From Sulfurovum sp. (lineage in GTDB: Bacteria; Campylobacterota; Campylobacteria; Campylobacterales; Sulfurovaceae): a stretch of 47,462 nt of DNA. Positions 1 through 7,387 of the stretch are shown here, piece by piece (position 1 is the first letter of the stretch; each line of letters starts with the position of its first letter). The stretch covers positions 1 through 47,462 of the forward strand of contig JALSUP010000004.1 in NCBI GenBank assembly GCA_027071315.1, read 5' to 3'. The notes beneath the pieces were generated by a model. That model was not told where the DNA came from. It did no database searches and saw only the letters and a list, made by a program, of their open reading frames with translations. A program made the translations under genes and the position numbers.

Positions 1-286
1 AGCAATTATGGAAGAAAAATATGGAAAAATAACTATTTTATCGGGAATATTGGCGCTATAATTTTTTTAAATTGAAAACTGATAAAACAGGAAGGCTGGA
101 GAAGTATTTTTAGAGGTTCCCTAAAGTTGATAGATATGGAATCATCATTGTCATTGGCAACTATCTAAAAACAAACATTTTCCTACGACGGGTACCTATG
201 AAGCGATAAAATTCCAAAATCATTTCTTCCCGATATTCCGTAACTTATGTAGGCTATTTATGAATTTTAGTAAGTGTTTTAACTAA
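1..286. other. Gene-poor left edge, possible insertion-sequence end
   Basis: No convincing gene is seen. Open frames entering from the left edge stop at about positions 61 and 75 and resemble nothing I recognise. At 107-121 the plus strand reads TTTTTAGAGGTTCCC; its complement, GGGAACCTCTAAAAA, looks like an insertion-sequence terminal inverted repeat, which would put the element to the left. This is a resemblance only: no partner repeat and no target duplication are visible. Confidence 0.25.
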
Positions 287-457
287 CTACGAGGAGCTAC
301 GAGTGTTAATATGAGTATAGTCTCCTTCCACATAAAACCCAGTTTTACCACTTTTCGTTTCTTTGATATTAAGTTCAGTAATTTTTGGATTTTCCCACTC
401 TTTTTTCACTTTGGCAATTAAATCTCTGATAGATTCATTTTCAATATGTTCATTCAT
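287..457 (-). CDS. Candidate lasso-peptide precursor (paeninodin-like)
   Basis: A 56-residue frame with a good ribosome binding site (AAGGG about 7 bases before ATG) and an AT-rich TATAAT-like promoter upstream. Residues 20-34 read EWENPKITELNIKET, matching the leader pattern of paeninodin-type lasso precursors: an aromatic residue, Pro three further on, spaced hydrophobics, then Thr. If that Thr is the usual penultimate leader residue, the core starts at Ser36 and runs SGKTGFYVEGDYTHINTRSS plus one Ser (21 residues). Glu is then at core position 9, the residue needed to close a nine-residue macrolactam. Cyclase, protease and RiPP recognition genes are not in the window, so they would have to lie left of position 1 or elsewhere. 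The family match is from memory of the motif. It could be an orphan precursor or an unrelated small protein. Confidence 0.55.
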   Translation of the reverse strand: MNEHIENESIRDLIAKVKKEWENPKITELNIKETKSGKTGFYVEGDYTHINTRSSS

Positions 458-733
458 TCTTTTCCCTTATCATAATTATATATAATACTGAGTTGATACT
501 TAAATATAAATAAATACGCTAACTAAAAGCCAAGTAGCGGTTACTACTCTTTTGATGCCCCATAGCATACTTTGGTCTTGAAAAGAGAAAGAGGTGCAGC
601 GTATAGAAGTTAAATGGCGTACCGGAAAGAGGAGACTCAACTTAGTATAAACGTAGTGATAGATTCAGAAAGCAGTAGTGTAGAAATGTACGATCACCCG
701 ATCAAAAGAGACCGGGATATTGAGGGGGTAGTA
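458..733. other. Unexplained intergenic stretch
   Basis: The promoter side of the small gene at 287-457 lies at its left end. The rest has only short frames, such as a 46-codon plus-strand frame at 614-754 that runs into the convergent gene. A small hairpin (AGTAG, CGGTTA, CTACT) lies near 533-548, and an imperfect CCCGATC/GACCGGG hairpin at 697-716 could be the terminator of the minus-strand gene ending at 734. The hairpin near 533 and nearby bases vaguely resemble domain I of some group II introns, but I cannot support a call. Confidence 0.3.
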
Positions 734-1201
734 TTACTTCACGAAACTTTTTAATGATTTACCAGAAGGTTTTGTACCTGACGCAACAGAAGATTTTCTA
801 TCTGCTACAGAAGGAATATATTTCCATGTCCCACCAGTAAGTAGATCATCGTTGCCTGTAGAAGCATACATGTACCATTTGTTTCCATGGTAACGACCAA
901 GTATTATCATCATACTTACTGCTTGATCCAACTCAGAACTATAGAAACCAAATGATACAGTGGTGGCAACGTCTATCCTGGGTATTGCTGACAGTGTGCC
1001 AATGCCGTAAAGGGTTGGCTGATCATCATAGTGCACTTCTGAGGTGACAATACTAGAATCATTTTTATAGGTAACATGAAGTATATCTGGGCTAACGGTT
1101 CCATCTTCGTAAGTCAATTCAATATTTTTAGTATAGTCAGCAGAGAGCATCGTTGTGAAGAGTAGGGTTGTGATTCCTAAAAGTAAAAGCAGTTTTTTCA
1201 T
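734..1201 (-). CDS. Secreted protein of unknown function under a riboswitch-like leader
   Basis: A 155-residue protein with a clear Sec signal peptide (residues 1-21, cleavage after LSA), so it is exported to the periplasm or outer face. The mature part is rich in beta-type sequence, Thr, Ser and Tyr, has no cysteine and ends in a basic Lys/Ser tail. I recognise no family. The start is set by AAAGGA about 7 bases upstream. Its long leader carries a 26-bp palindrome and a GEMM-I-like aptamer, so expression is probably controlled by a cyclic dinucleotide. It is transcribed in the same direction as the haem-peroxidase run but appears to have its own promoter near 1362-1367. Confidence 0.75.
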   Translation of the reverse strand: MKKLLLLLGITTLLFTTMLSADYTKNIELTYEDGTVSPDILHVTYKNDSSIVTSEVHYDDQPTLYGIGTLSAIPRIDVATTVSFGFYSSELDQAVSMMIILGRYHGNKWYMYASTGNDDLLTGGTWKYIPSVADRKSSVASGTKPSGKSLKSFVK

Positions 1202-1218
1202 AAAAAATCCTTTGTTTG

Positions 1219-1244
1219 TACCTTCATCTGTATAGATGAAGGTA
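1219..1244 (-). promoter_or_regulatory. Perfect hairpin between aptamer and ribosome binding site
   Basis: TACCTTCATCT, loop GTAT, AGATGAAGGTA: 11-bp perfect arms. It lies 5-6 bases upstream of the AAAGGA ribosome binding site of the secreted protein gene. On the minus strand it is followed by CAAACAAAGG, not by a T run, so it is not a normal intrinsic terminator. It may be the expression platform of the aptamer upstream or an RNA-stability hairpin. Confidence 0.6.
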
Positions 1245-1255
1245 AATGAGGTTTA

Positions 1256-1333
1256 TTCTTTGGCAATCTGGTGAGCTTTAAAAGAAGACCCGTAGCTTTC
1301 CGCTCTTTTCTTTTGAAAAGTTTGGCTTTATTT
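1256..1333 (-). promoter_or_regulatory. GEMM-I-like cyclic dinucleotide riboswitch
   Basis: Read on the minus strand, the leader contains AAAGCCAAAC, then a perfect hairpin CTTTTC-AAAA-GAAAAG, then GCGGAAAGCTACGGGTCTT, a short stem, and GATTGCC. This follows the order and spacing of the GEMM-I (cyclic di-GMP-I) aptamer: the AAAC segment, a 6-bp stem with a four-base loop, the invariant AAAGC(C/U)xC core and the 3' GUUACC-like end. The AGC before AAAC can pair with GCT in the core, replacing the GGC/GCC pair of the Vibrio Vc2 RNA. The base aligned to Vc2 G20 appears to be A, as in Geobacter variants that prefer 3',3'-cGAMP. Weak points are a poor outer closing stem, a shortened second hairpin and a non-GNRA loop. 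A TATACT box at 1362-1367 would start the transcript just upstream. Confidence 0.6.
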
Positions 1334-1361
1334 GAAATTTTTTTAGTGTAGATCTATTAAA

Positions 1362-1367
1362 AGTATA
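1362..1367 (-). promoter_or_regulatory. -10 box for the riboswitch-led transcript
   Basis: TATACT on the minus strand in a very AT-rich stretch. It is about 30 bases ahead of the aptamer core, which suits a transcript starting near 1355. No good -35 is seen, as is common for sigma-70 promoters of this phylum. Confidence 0.45.
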
Positions 1368-1420
1368 CAAAATAGAATATTAATCAATTCTTAATTAAAA
1401 TACATAAAAATTATCATGCC

Positions 1421-2569
1421 TTAATCATCCTTCGGTATTAAATGTTCATACCTTTTATCAGTCAGCAGGTTCAAAAATGCGACCAGTGCTTTGACTTTTC
1501 TGTCTGTTAAGGCTTTCGCCTCTTTTAACAGTTTCATATCTTCCTTGTCAACTTTCACTTCAGGGTCAGCCCAGGGTTTGCCTGTTTCTGGGTTGAGCGT
1601 TCTCTCCTTGTTGACATATTTGTCATAAAATTCAATGACTGTACTGAGTTTCTGGAATACCCCGTTGTGCATATAGGGACCGGTCACGGCAATATTTCTC
1701 AGTGTCGGTACTTTGAATTTCCCGTCATACTTCTTATCTTTGACCGCAGGATTGTTCAAAAGACCGTGGTCTATGAATGTTTCGGGGTCTACTACATTTT
1801 TGGCCATAAGCGCATGGTTCTGCGGTACACCGATGTTATGGTATTTGTAGTTGGTAAAGGTCTCTTTTTCTGCATCCTCCTCTTTGAGCAGGTGACAGGA
1901 GGCACAGTTATTGTTGTTGTTGCTGAAAAAGAGTGAACGTCCCAGGTCTTCCAGTACGGTCAGGTCATACTCATCTCTCAGGTACCTGTCATATTTACTG
2001 TCAAAAGGTGAGAACTCCTCTGTTTTTTCAAAGGCTGCAATGGCACCTGCCATCGCGTCATAGGCTTTGTCACTGTTTTTAAATATATCTTCCCCGTAGA
2101 TCGCTTTAAAAGCTTTGTTGTACACGGGGTCTTTTTTAAGTCTCTCTACCAAAAACGCTTTTGAGGGCATCCCCATCTCGACAGGATTCAGCGGTGGTCC
2201 TCCTGCCTGGCCTTTCAAGTCTTTTTCACGGCCGTCAAGGAACTGCCCGCCAACATATTCACCCTTCTTTTTATCAAGATGAAAAACAGGAGAGAACTTC
2301 GCATAGGCAGCCGTCGGAGCATTTCTGTCACCGATACTCTTTCCGTCATCTCCAAGGCTTGCCGCACCCTTGACACCGTTGTCTCTGCTGTCGACAAAGC
2401 CGCGTTCCGGGTTGTGACAGGTGGCACAGCGCTGTGTACCGTTCTTTGAGAGGATGGTATCGAAAAAGAGTTTTTTACCAAGCTCAACCTTTTGCTGTTG
2501 CATATCAGCAGCATCAGTCTGTGTGAGCAAAAGTATCGTTGTGAGTACCGTACTTAAAATAATGCGCAT
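1421..2569 (-). CDS. Di-haem cytochrome c peroxidase, MauG/CCP family
   Basis: A 382-residue periplasmic protein with a signal peptide (residues 1-20). Two haem c sites are visible: CATCH at 48-52 and CASCH at 222-226. The motif GGPPLNPVEMG near 123-133 and GPYMHNGVF in the C-terminal half are typical of the CcpA/MauG superfamily. Members reduce hydrogen peroxide or carry out high-valent di-haem oxidations. The gene ends a four-gene minus-strand run with two imelysin-like proteins and a DUF1111 di-haem protein. The start has AGGAG 7 bases upstream. The partners suggest a role in periplasmic iron or metal handling rather than a stand-alone peroxidase; that is inference. Confidence 0.88.
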   Translation of the reverse strand: MRIILSTVLTTILLLTQTDAADMQQQKVELGKKLFFDTILSKNGTQRCATCHNPERGFVDSRDNGVKGAASLGDDGKSIGDRNAPTAAYAKFSPVFHLDKKKGEYVGGQFLDGREKDLKGQAGGPPLNPVEMGMPSKAFLVERLKKDPVYNKAFKAIYGEDIFKNSDKAYDAMAGAIAAFEKTEEFSPFDSKYDRYLRDEYDLTVLEDLGRSLFFSNNNNNCASCHLLKEEDAEKETFTNYKYHNIGVPQNHALMAKNVVDPETFIDHGLLNNPAVKDKKYDGKFKVPTLRNIAVTGPYMHNGVFQKLSTVIEFYDKYVNKERTLNPETGKPWADPEVKVDKEDMKLLKEAKALTDRKVKALVAFLNLLTDKRYEHLIPKDD

Positions 2570-2601
2570 AGTGTTCTCCTTGTTTTTTAATCAGTCTCTG
2601 T

Positions 2602-3564
2602 TTAGTCTCCGTCTGAATCAAGGATCTTTGAGGTGACCTTGAGTTTTCCGATGAGGGAGATAAAGTAAGCCGTATGCAGTTTTTTCAAACTCTCATAAAG
2701 CGGTGCAGCCTGTGAGAAGTCGTCATTTTTGATCTTCTGACTCTCTGCCAAAGCACTTTTCAGGGCGGCAATAGCATTTTGCAGTTCATCCGTCACCTGA
2801 TAGGAACGGATCATACTTCCGAAGTTTTTGAAATCCTGCTTATCCAACACTTTCAAATGTGTTTTCAGTATGGCCTGTACGGCAACCATAGCATTTTTAC
2901 TGATATGAAATTCTGCTCTGCGGTTATCGGGTTTTCCTCTGAATTTATGACTCAGCCCGGCAGGGTCCCCTACACACCACTCTTTGAGTTTGTAGGCACT
3001 CTCTATGAGGGCATTGAGCATCATAGCATTCGCATTCTGTTCATTACTGACAAAATGCTTCTCCTCCTCTTTGTACCCCTCATAAATTTCTGTCAGGTTT
3101 TTATGGATGGTATCGATCATCATCAGTGCCATCGCTTTGACTCTCGGGTTTTTCAGCTCTTTTGTAAAAAGCAGATACTCCAGGGCATTGATGGTCTTGT
3201 GTGAATTTTTATACAGTGCGAGAGAGAGGTCCTCTTTCTCTTTGATGATCATGTCAAGCTGGGATTTGATATCTTCCGTCCCCTGATGAAAGGTATCCAG
3301 GTATCTCGGCAGGTCGATATACTCATCATTCAGATCACCCAGAATATAAAAGGCTTCAACACTTTTCACCGCTTTGACAAGCTCACTGAACTCTTTTTTT
3401 GCCAGAGGAGTATCCTCTTTTTCCAAAGCGGACTTCAACTTCTCAGCCACGACGACAGCCTCTTTGCTGTTCTTCAGAATAATATGCTCGTAGATGGAAT
3501 GCAAACTCTCGTTTGCATGTAGGATGTTCACTATAAAAAGCAAACTGAAAATTATTTTTATCAT
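2602..3564 (-). CDS. Divergent imelysin-like periplasmic protein
   Basis: A 320-residue, mostly helical secreted protein (signal peptide about residues 1-17). Around residues 115-135 the sequence NALEYLLF matches the C-terminal half of the imelysin signature, in which GxHxxE is followed by a hydrophobic FLLW-like patch. Here the histidine is missing from its usual place, so metal binding may differ from that of the larger imelysin in the same run. It starts two bases after the stop of the DUF1111 gene and is followed 32 bases later by the MauG-like gene, so it is almost certainly co-transcribed. Imelysin-family proteins are linked to iron uptake and are often Fur-controlled; a protease role is doubtful. 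Confidence 0.7.
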   Translation of the reverse strand: MIKIIFSLLFIVNILHANESLHSIYEHIILKNSKEAVVVAEKLKSALEKEDTPLAKKEFSELVKAVKSVEAFYILGDLNDEYIDLPRYLDTFHQGTEDIKSQLDMIIKEKEDLSLALYKNSHKTINALEYLLFTKELKNPRVKAMALMMIDTIHKNLTEIYEGYKEEEKHFVSNEQNANAMMLNALIESAYKLKEWCVGDPAGLSHKFRGKPDNRRAEFHISKNAMVAVQAILKTHLKVLDKQDFKNFGSMIRSYQVTDELQNAIAALKSALAESQKIKNDDFSQAAPLYESLKKLHTAYFISLIGKLKVTSKILDSDGD

Positions 3565-3566
3565 CT

Positions 3567-4970
3567 CTATAACTCCCTGATATAGGCTATCACTTTTTCT
3601 CTCTCCTCTTTGGAGAGGTTCATAAAACGTTCTTGAGCGTTTTTGGCTTCACCGCCGTGCCAGAGGATGGCCTCCTCTATGCTTTTGGCTCTTCCGTCAT
3701 GCAGAAGCTCCGGTGGCTGCCCCCGTGCTTTTTCATACTTTCCCAAAGACCAGAGCGGTGCCGTCCGCCACTCCCGCGCTGTTGCCAGGAACTCGGACCT
3801 TCCGTCACTCAAGGCTTCACCCATGTCGTGAAGCAGCAGATCACTGAAGGGTTTGATGGTATATCCGCTTGCGAGTCTGAAAGATGCTCTGTGACATTTT
3901 ATACAACCTATAGTAAGAAAGAGTTTTTCTCCCTCTTTTTGGCTAATGGCAGATCTGGGGATCTTCAGATGTTTCAGGTAAAACGTGATTGCCTGAAGTC
4001 TCTCCATAGGCAGGTCATAAGGCGTTCCGGCTCTCTGCAGGTCAGCTTTGGGGGCATTCAGACAGGCCTTCTGGTACTTGGTACAGTTCTCCTTTGGAAA
4101 GAGCGGATTGCTCAGCCCCATGTCATTGTAGGCTGCCGCAGCACTCTGCTGCAGTGCAGAGGGGGCAGAGGCTTTCCAGGTGTAACGTCCGACTTTAAAC
4201 GTTTTATCTGCGATCGAATAGACCCGGTTCGCTTTTCCGGAGATACCGTCACCGTCTCTGTCATCGATATCCTGATACGCCAAGATCTGTTCATCCGTCA
4301 CCTGCACCAAAAGACCCAGTCCCACAAGTGCGGGTGCCAGACGGTTGGTAATGCTGACCTCTCTGTGCATTGGACCGTATTGTAGATCTTTAAGCTGATC
4401 TTTAATGCCGTGAAGCGGTCGTTTCAGGATAACCTTCTCTCCGTCGGGATACATCATTGTAATATTTCTGTATTTCAGCAGCGGTTTTGCTTCATAAGAA
4501 ACACCCGGAACAGCATTGATGCTGATCTGTCCGCCGTAAACAGGCTCTTGCACAAAGCCTGCAAGTTTTAACATCTTTTGATGCTCTTTGGAACCGTTTG
4601 GAGGGATGGAAAGTCTCGTGACATAGCTTCGACTGATCTCACCTTTTTTATTATAGACAGACCCTAGTCCATTGTGTGGGTGGCAGTTGGCACAGGTGTT
4701 TGAATTAAAAAGAGGTCCCAGACCGTCTCTTGCTGTGGTAGCACTCGGTGCTTCCACCCAGGGAATATGAAAAAAACTTTTTCCGACGATGAATCGGTCC
4801 TGCTGCGCATCATCCAGACCGGATATCTGTCTGCTAAAGAGATCTTTCCCCGTAGCAGTGGTGGTATATTTTGCATCCCCCTGTCTCTGTGTCAGGGGCT
4901 CTGCATGGAGATTCACTATCAAAATACATGCTGTCAAAAGAAGCGGATTATTCAGAGACAAAACAGCCAT
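3567..4970 (-). CDS. DUF1111 di-haem oxidoreductase
   Basis: A 467-residue periplasmic protein with an N-terminal signal sequence and two haem c motifs, CANCH (93-97) and CIKCH (356-360). The segment around 234-247 (DIDDRDGDGISGKAN) is an acidic, probably calcium-binding loop typical of DUF1111 proteins, often labelled di-haem oxidoreductase, putative peroxidase or thiol oxidoreductase. The family recurs beside imelysin genes, as here, where it sits between two of them with gaps of 9 and 2 bases. The substrate is unknown; it may change the redox state of iron or of a ligand before uptake. The family call is firm, the function is inference. Confidence 0.85.
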   Translation of the reverse strand: MAVLSLNNPLLLTACILIVNLHAEPLTQRQGDAKYTTTATGKDLFSRQISGLDDAQQDRFIVGKSFFHIPWVEAPSATTARDGLGPLFNSNTCANCHPHNGLGSVYNKKGEISRSYVTRLSIPPNGSKEHQKMLKLAGFVQEPVYGGQISINAVPGVSYEAKPLLKYRNITMMYPDGEKVILKRPLHGIKDQLKDLQYGPMHREVSITNRLAPALVGLGLLVQVTDEQILAYQDIDDRDGDGISGKANRVYSIADKTFKVGRYTWKASAPSALQQSAAAAYNDMGLSNPLFPKENCTKYQKACLNAPKADLQRAGTPYDLPMERLQAITFYLKHLKIPRSAISQKEGEKLFLTIGCIKCHRASFRLASGYTIKPFSDLLLHDMGEALSDGRSEFLATAREWRTAPLWSLGKYEKARGQPPELLHDGRAKSIEEAILWHGGEAKNAQERFMNLSKEEREKVIAYIREL

Positions 4971-4979
4971 ATTCCCGTA

Positions 4980-6302
4980 TCAGAGTTTGGTCTCTTTGGC
5001 ATTGGTGACCTCTTTTTTGGAAAGGTCTATGCCATTGGCGGCAGCCACGGAGACCATTTTGTCCCCCAGTTTTCTAAGCTGATTTTTCAGTTTGACGATC
5101 TTTCTGGCCATCGGGTCATTGGGGCGGATCTGATAGTCGAAGTGTCTGCTTGTTCTGGCAACGGCATCGATGAGCGCTATTGTACGCTCGATCTTGGCCA
5201 TCAGTGATAACAGCTGCGTTTTTGCCTCAGCGGACATGGCATCGATCGGGGCATCTCCGTAATCCATCCCGTTGTAGGTACCCAGAAGGATATTTTTAAA
5301 GCCCTGGTAATTGGCAGCAATGTCTCTGTGTGTATTGTCGGAAAAACAGGAGTGCTCATCCTCTTCCGAAGGTGTCAGGACGGCTATGGCGATCCTCTCA
5401 TTGGCCACTTCGGACTTGATGAAAACGCCCATACCTTTAAATATCTGTTTCAATGCTTTTTGAGGGGCAATATTTCTGCTGCTCTCCTTCGCTTTGTGCA
5501 ACAGGGCATTTCTATACGCTCCGCCCTCTCTCCATGCTCTGCTGACCACTTCCAGATCGGAGACGATCTTTGCAGCCGCTGCATTCAGGTACGCTTTTCT
5601 TCTGTCTGCATTTTTATCTGTTGTATAGTCACTCAGCGGTCTCTGTCCGGCAACCATGGGTCCGTGCGTCACCGCATCTTTCATAAAGTTGGCATAATCC
5701 TGGTCCTGCCCCCAGAGCAGGAACTCGACGGCATGGTAACCGGTCGCCACATTCGCATCACCGCCGTTCTCATTGAGTGCGGTGATGGCTTCTACGGTGA
5801 TAGTGCTTACATCCACTGCCGAAGCATCTTCTCCGCCCGGGTCGAACCTCCCCCTGGTATCGATGATGTTGCCCGTGGTTCTTTTGCCATGGGCATCGAT
5901 GGTATAGTCGATCAGGTTTTCATCCAAAGGCCAGGCATTGAGCTGTTCGGAGAGAGAACGGTATTTTTCAAATACCCACCCCTCTTCTGCATCGATGGGA
6001 CCGTTGGAGAGTCTAAATGCTTCGCTCTGCCCATACGACTCTCTTGCGATCAGCCAGGCGGCTTTCGCCATGGAGAGTGTCTGTTCCGTCGGAGTGTCGG
6101 TAAAAGCTTTGACGGCACGCTGCAGTGCTTTGGCATCCCTCAAAGCATCAGCATAATTGGCATTTGCAATCTTTGCATAGGTTAACAGAAGGGCTTCCTG
6201 TGCTGCTACAGGTGTTTTAACCGTACTGACTGCGTGAAGAGGTAAAGAGAGTGTAAGGGCAAGACCAAGGCCAAGAAGAAAGTGTTTTGTGTGCTGTCTC
6301 AT
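4980..6302 (-). CDS. Imelysin/IrpA-like iron-regulated protein (M75 fold)
   Basis: A 440-residue exported protein with a signal peptide (cleavage near residue 24, LHA). The imelysin signature GYHAVEFLLWG is intact at residues 188-198, with the GxHxxE metal-binding motif. A second helical repeat follows (residues 250-430), giving the two-bundle architecture of IrpA/imelysin proteins. These are cell-surface or periplasmic iron-related proteins. It is the first gene of the minus-strand run; AAAGGA lies about 10 bases before the ATG, with a TATAAT box at 6350-6355. The likely role is metal capture together with the di-haem enzymes. Confidence 0.85.
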   Translation of the reverse strand: MRQHTKHFLLGLGLALTLSLPLHAVSTVKTPVAAQEALLLTYAKIANANYADALRDAKALQRAVKAFTDTPTEQTLSMAKAAWLIARESYGQSEAFRLSNGPIDAEEGWVFEKYRSLSEQLNAWPLDENLIDYTIDAHGKRTTGNIIDTRGRFDPGGEDASAVDVSTITVEAITALNENGGDANVATGYHAVEFLLWGQDQDYANFMKDAVTHGPMVAGQRPLSDYTTDKNADRRKAYLNAAAAKIVSDLEVVSRAWREGGAYRNALLHKAKESSRNIAPQKALKQIFKGMGVFIKSEVANERIAIAVLTPSEEDEHSCFSDNTHRDIAANYQGFKNILLGTYNGMDYGDAPIDAMSAEAKTQLLSLMAKIERTIALIDAVARTSRHFDYQIRPNDPMARKIVKLKNQLRKLGDKMVSVAAANGIDLSKKEVTNAKETKL

Positions 6303-6349
6303 TTAAAATATTTCCTTTGAAAACGATCGGTATAGAAATTTATCTTCTC

Positions 6350-6355
6350 ATTATA
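6350..6355 (-). promoter_or_regulatory. -10 box of the imelysin-peroxidase operon
   Basis: TATAAT on the minus strand, 48 bases before the first start codon. The palindrome AACAAG-TCGC-CTTGTT lies directly upstream, in the place of the -35 region. Confidence 0.5.
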
Positions 6356-6356
6356 G

Positions 6357-6372
6357 AACAAGTCGCCTTGTT
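6357..6372. promoter_or_regulatory. Operator-like palindrome between divergent genes
   Basis: AACAAG, TCGC, CTTGTT: perfect 6-bp arms. It adjoins the minus-strand -10 box and lies upstream of plus-strand TATAAT boxes at 6374-6379 and 6396-6401, so a bound protein could control both the imelysin operon and the hydroxylase gene. It does not match the Fur consensus. Confidence 0.35.
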
Positions 6373-6423
6373 GTATAATTTGCCATGAATTTTTTTATAA
6401 TGATACCATGGATAATTCAATAG

Positions 6424-7308
6424 ATGAGCAATGACTTATACTTTTTGGAATATTTTATCAATCCCCATCAAAGGGTGTATTGGCTCTATATACTTACGAC
6501 CATCTTGATCGCGATGGTCTATTTGGTTCTCTATCCTCAAGAGAAAAAGATCAACCTGAGTAAAAAGTTATGGCTGCATCCAAGTGCCATGTTGGACTAT
6601 CGTTATTTTATGATCTCATTTTTCATTAAAGTGTGGCTGGTCATTCCCATTATCATCGGGGCCAATGAAATTGCTTTGTTTACACAAAATGTTTTGAGTG
6701 ATTATTTTGGATTTTATATCTATAAAGGGTTGAGCTATAGTCAAGTCATGCTCCTCTTTACCGTCACGCTGTTCATTGTGAGTGATTTTACGCGTTACTG
6801 GTTACATCGTTTTATGCATACGGTACCCGTTTTATGGAAGTTCCATCAGGTACATCACTCTGCAAAGGTGCTCACCCCCATTACCTTTTACAGGGTACAT
6901 CCTGTAGAAAATATCTTATTTGGATTTCGTTTTTCTCTCTCTTTTGGACTGGTGACGGGTGTGTTCATTTACCTATTTGGCGGATTGTTGAGTTTTATGG
7001 ATGTGCTTGGGGTGAACATCATTGTCTTTGTCTTTAACCTCATAGGGGCGAATCTGAGACATTCACATATCAAACTCAAATATTTCTCCTGGATCGAGAA
7101 GCTTTTCATTTCGCCTTTTCAGCATCAGATACACCATTCAACGAAATTCTATAATTACAATTTCGGCGGTTCTCTGGCGCTTTGGGACTGGTGGTTCGGC
7201 ACGCTGAAACGCTCTGTGGAGATCAGCACCATGAAATTCGGTCTGGGCATCAAGGTGCAGTATCAAAGTGTGTCAGACCTTCTTTTTTTGAGAAAGAGAG
7301 CACTGTGA
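6424..7308 (+). CDS. Membrane di-iron fatty acid hydroxylase / sterol desaturase family
   Basis: A 294-residue integral membrane protein with about five hydrophobic segments. It carries the histidine clusters of the family: HRFMH (128-132), HQVHH (141-145), RHSH (212-215) and HQIHH (234-238). These bind two irons for oxygen-dependent hydroxylation or desaturation of lipid chains. The substrate cannot be read from sequence. The gene is divergent from the imelysin operon, followed by the ferric transporter, and has TATAAT at 6396-6401. A di-iron enzyme in an iron locus may be coincidence. Confidence 0.85.
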   Translation: MSNDLYFLEYFINPHQRVYWLYILTTILIAMVYLVLYPQEKKINLSKKLWLHPSAMLDYRYFMISFFIKVWLVIPIIIGANEIALFTQNVLSDYFGFYIYKGLSYSQVMLLFTVTLFIVSDFTRYWLHRFMHTVPVLWKFHQVHHSAKVLTPITFYRVHPVENILFGFRFSLSFGLVTGVFIYLFGGLLSFMDVLGVNIIVFVFNLIGANLRHSHIKLKYFSWIEKLFISPFQHQIHHSTKFYNYNFGGSLALWDWWFGTLKRSVEISTMKFGLGIKVQYQSVSDLLFLRKRAL

Positions 7309-7323
7309 ACAGCCCTTTTATGC

Positions 7324-7329
7324 TACAAT
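7324..7329 (+). promoter_or_regulatory. -10 box of the ferric transporter operon
   Basis: TACAAT, 58 bases before the preferred GTG start of the binding-protein gene. It fits a transcript that carries only the downstream start and supports independent expression from the hydroxylase gene ending 16 bases earlier. Confidence 0.4.
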
Positions 7330-7387
7330 ACGCCCTCGTATCATCAAAGTGTTTTACAAATTCATGAAGATCTTTGAAGGAAAAACA

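Noticed and set aside
500-568. 22-codon hydrophobic minus-strand frame as a small membrane peptide
   Set aside because: It lacks a ribosome binding site and overlaps sequence that already looks like an old mobile remnant.
614-754. 46-codon plus-strand frame as a gene
   Set aside because: There is no good ribosome binding site, it overlaps the convergent secreted-protein gene, and the product resembles nothing I know.
3633-6185. Long plus-strand open frames of 250 and 285 codons
   Set aside because: They are opposite the DUF1111 and imelysin genes, which show intact haem and GxHxxE motifs; the opposite frames look like noise.
6400-6420. Possible Fur box (AATGATACC...GGATAATT)
   Set aside because: The hexamers do not form a proper GATAAT-type array and the symmetry is poor, so iron control by Fur cannot be claimed from this site.
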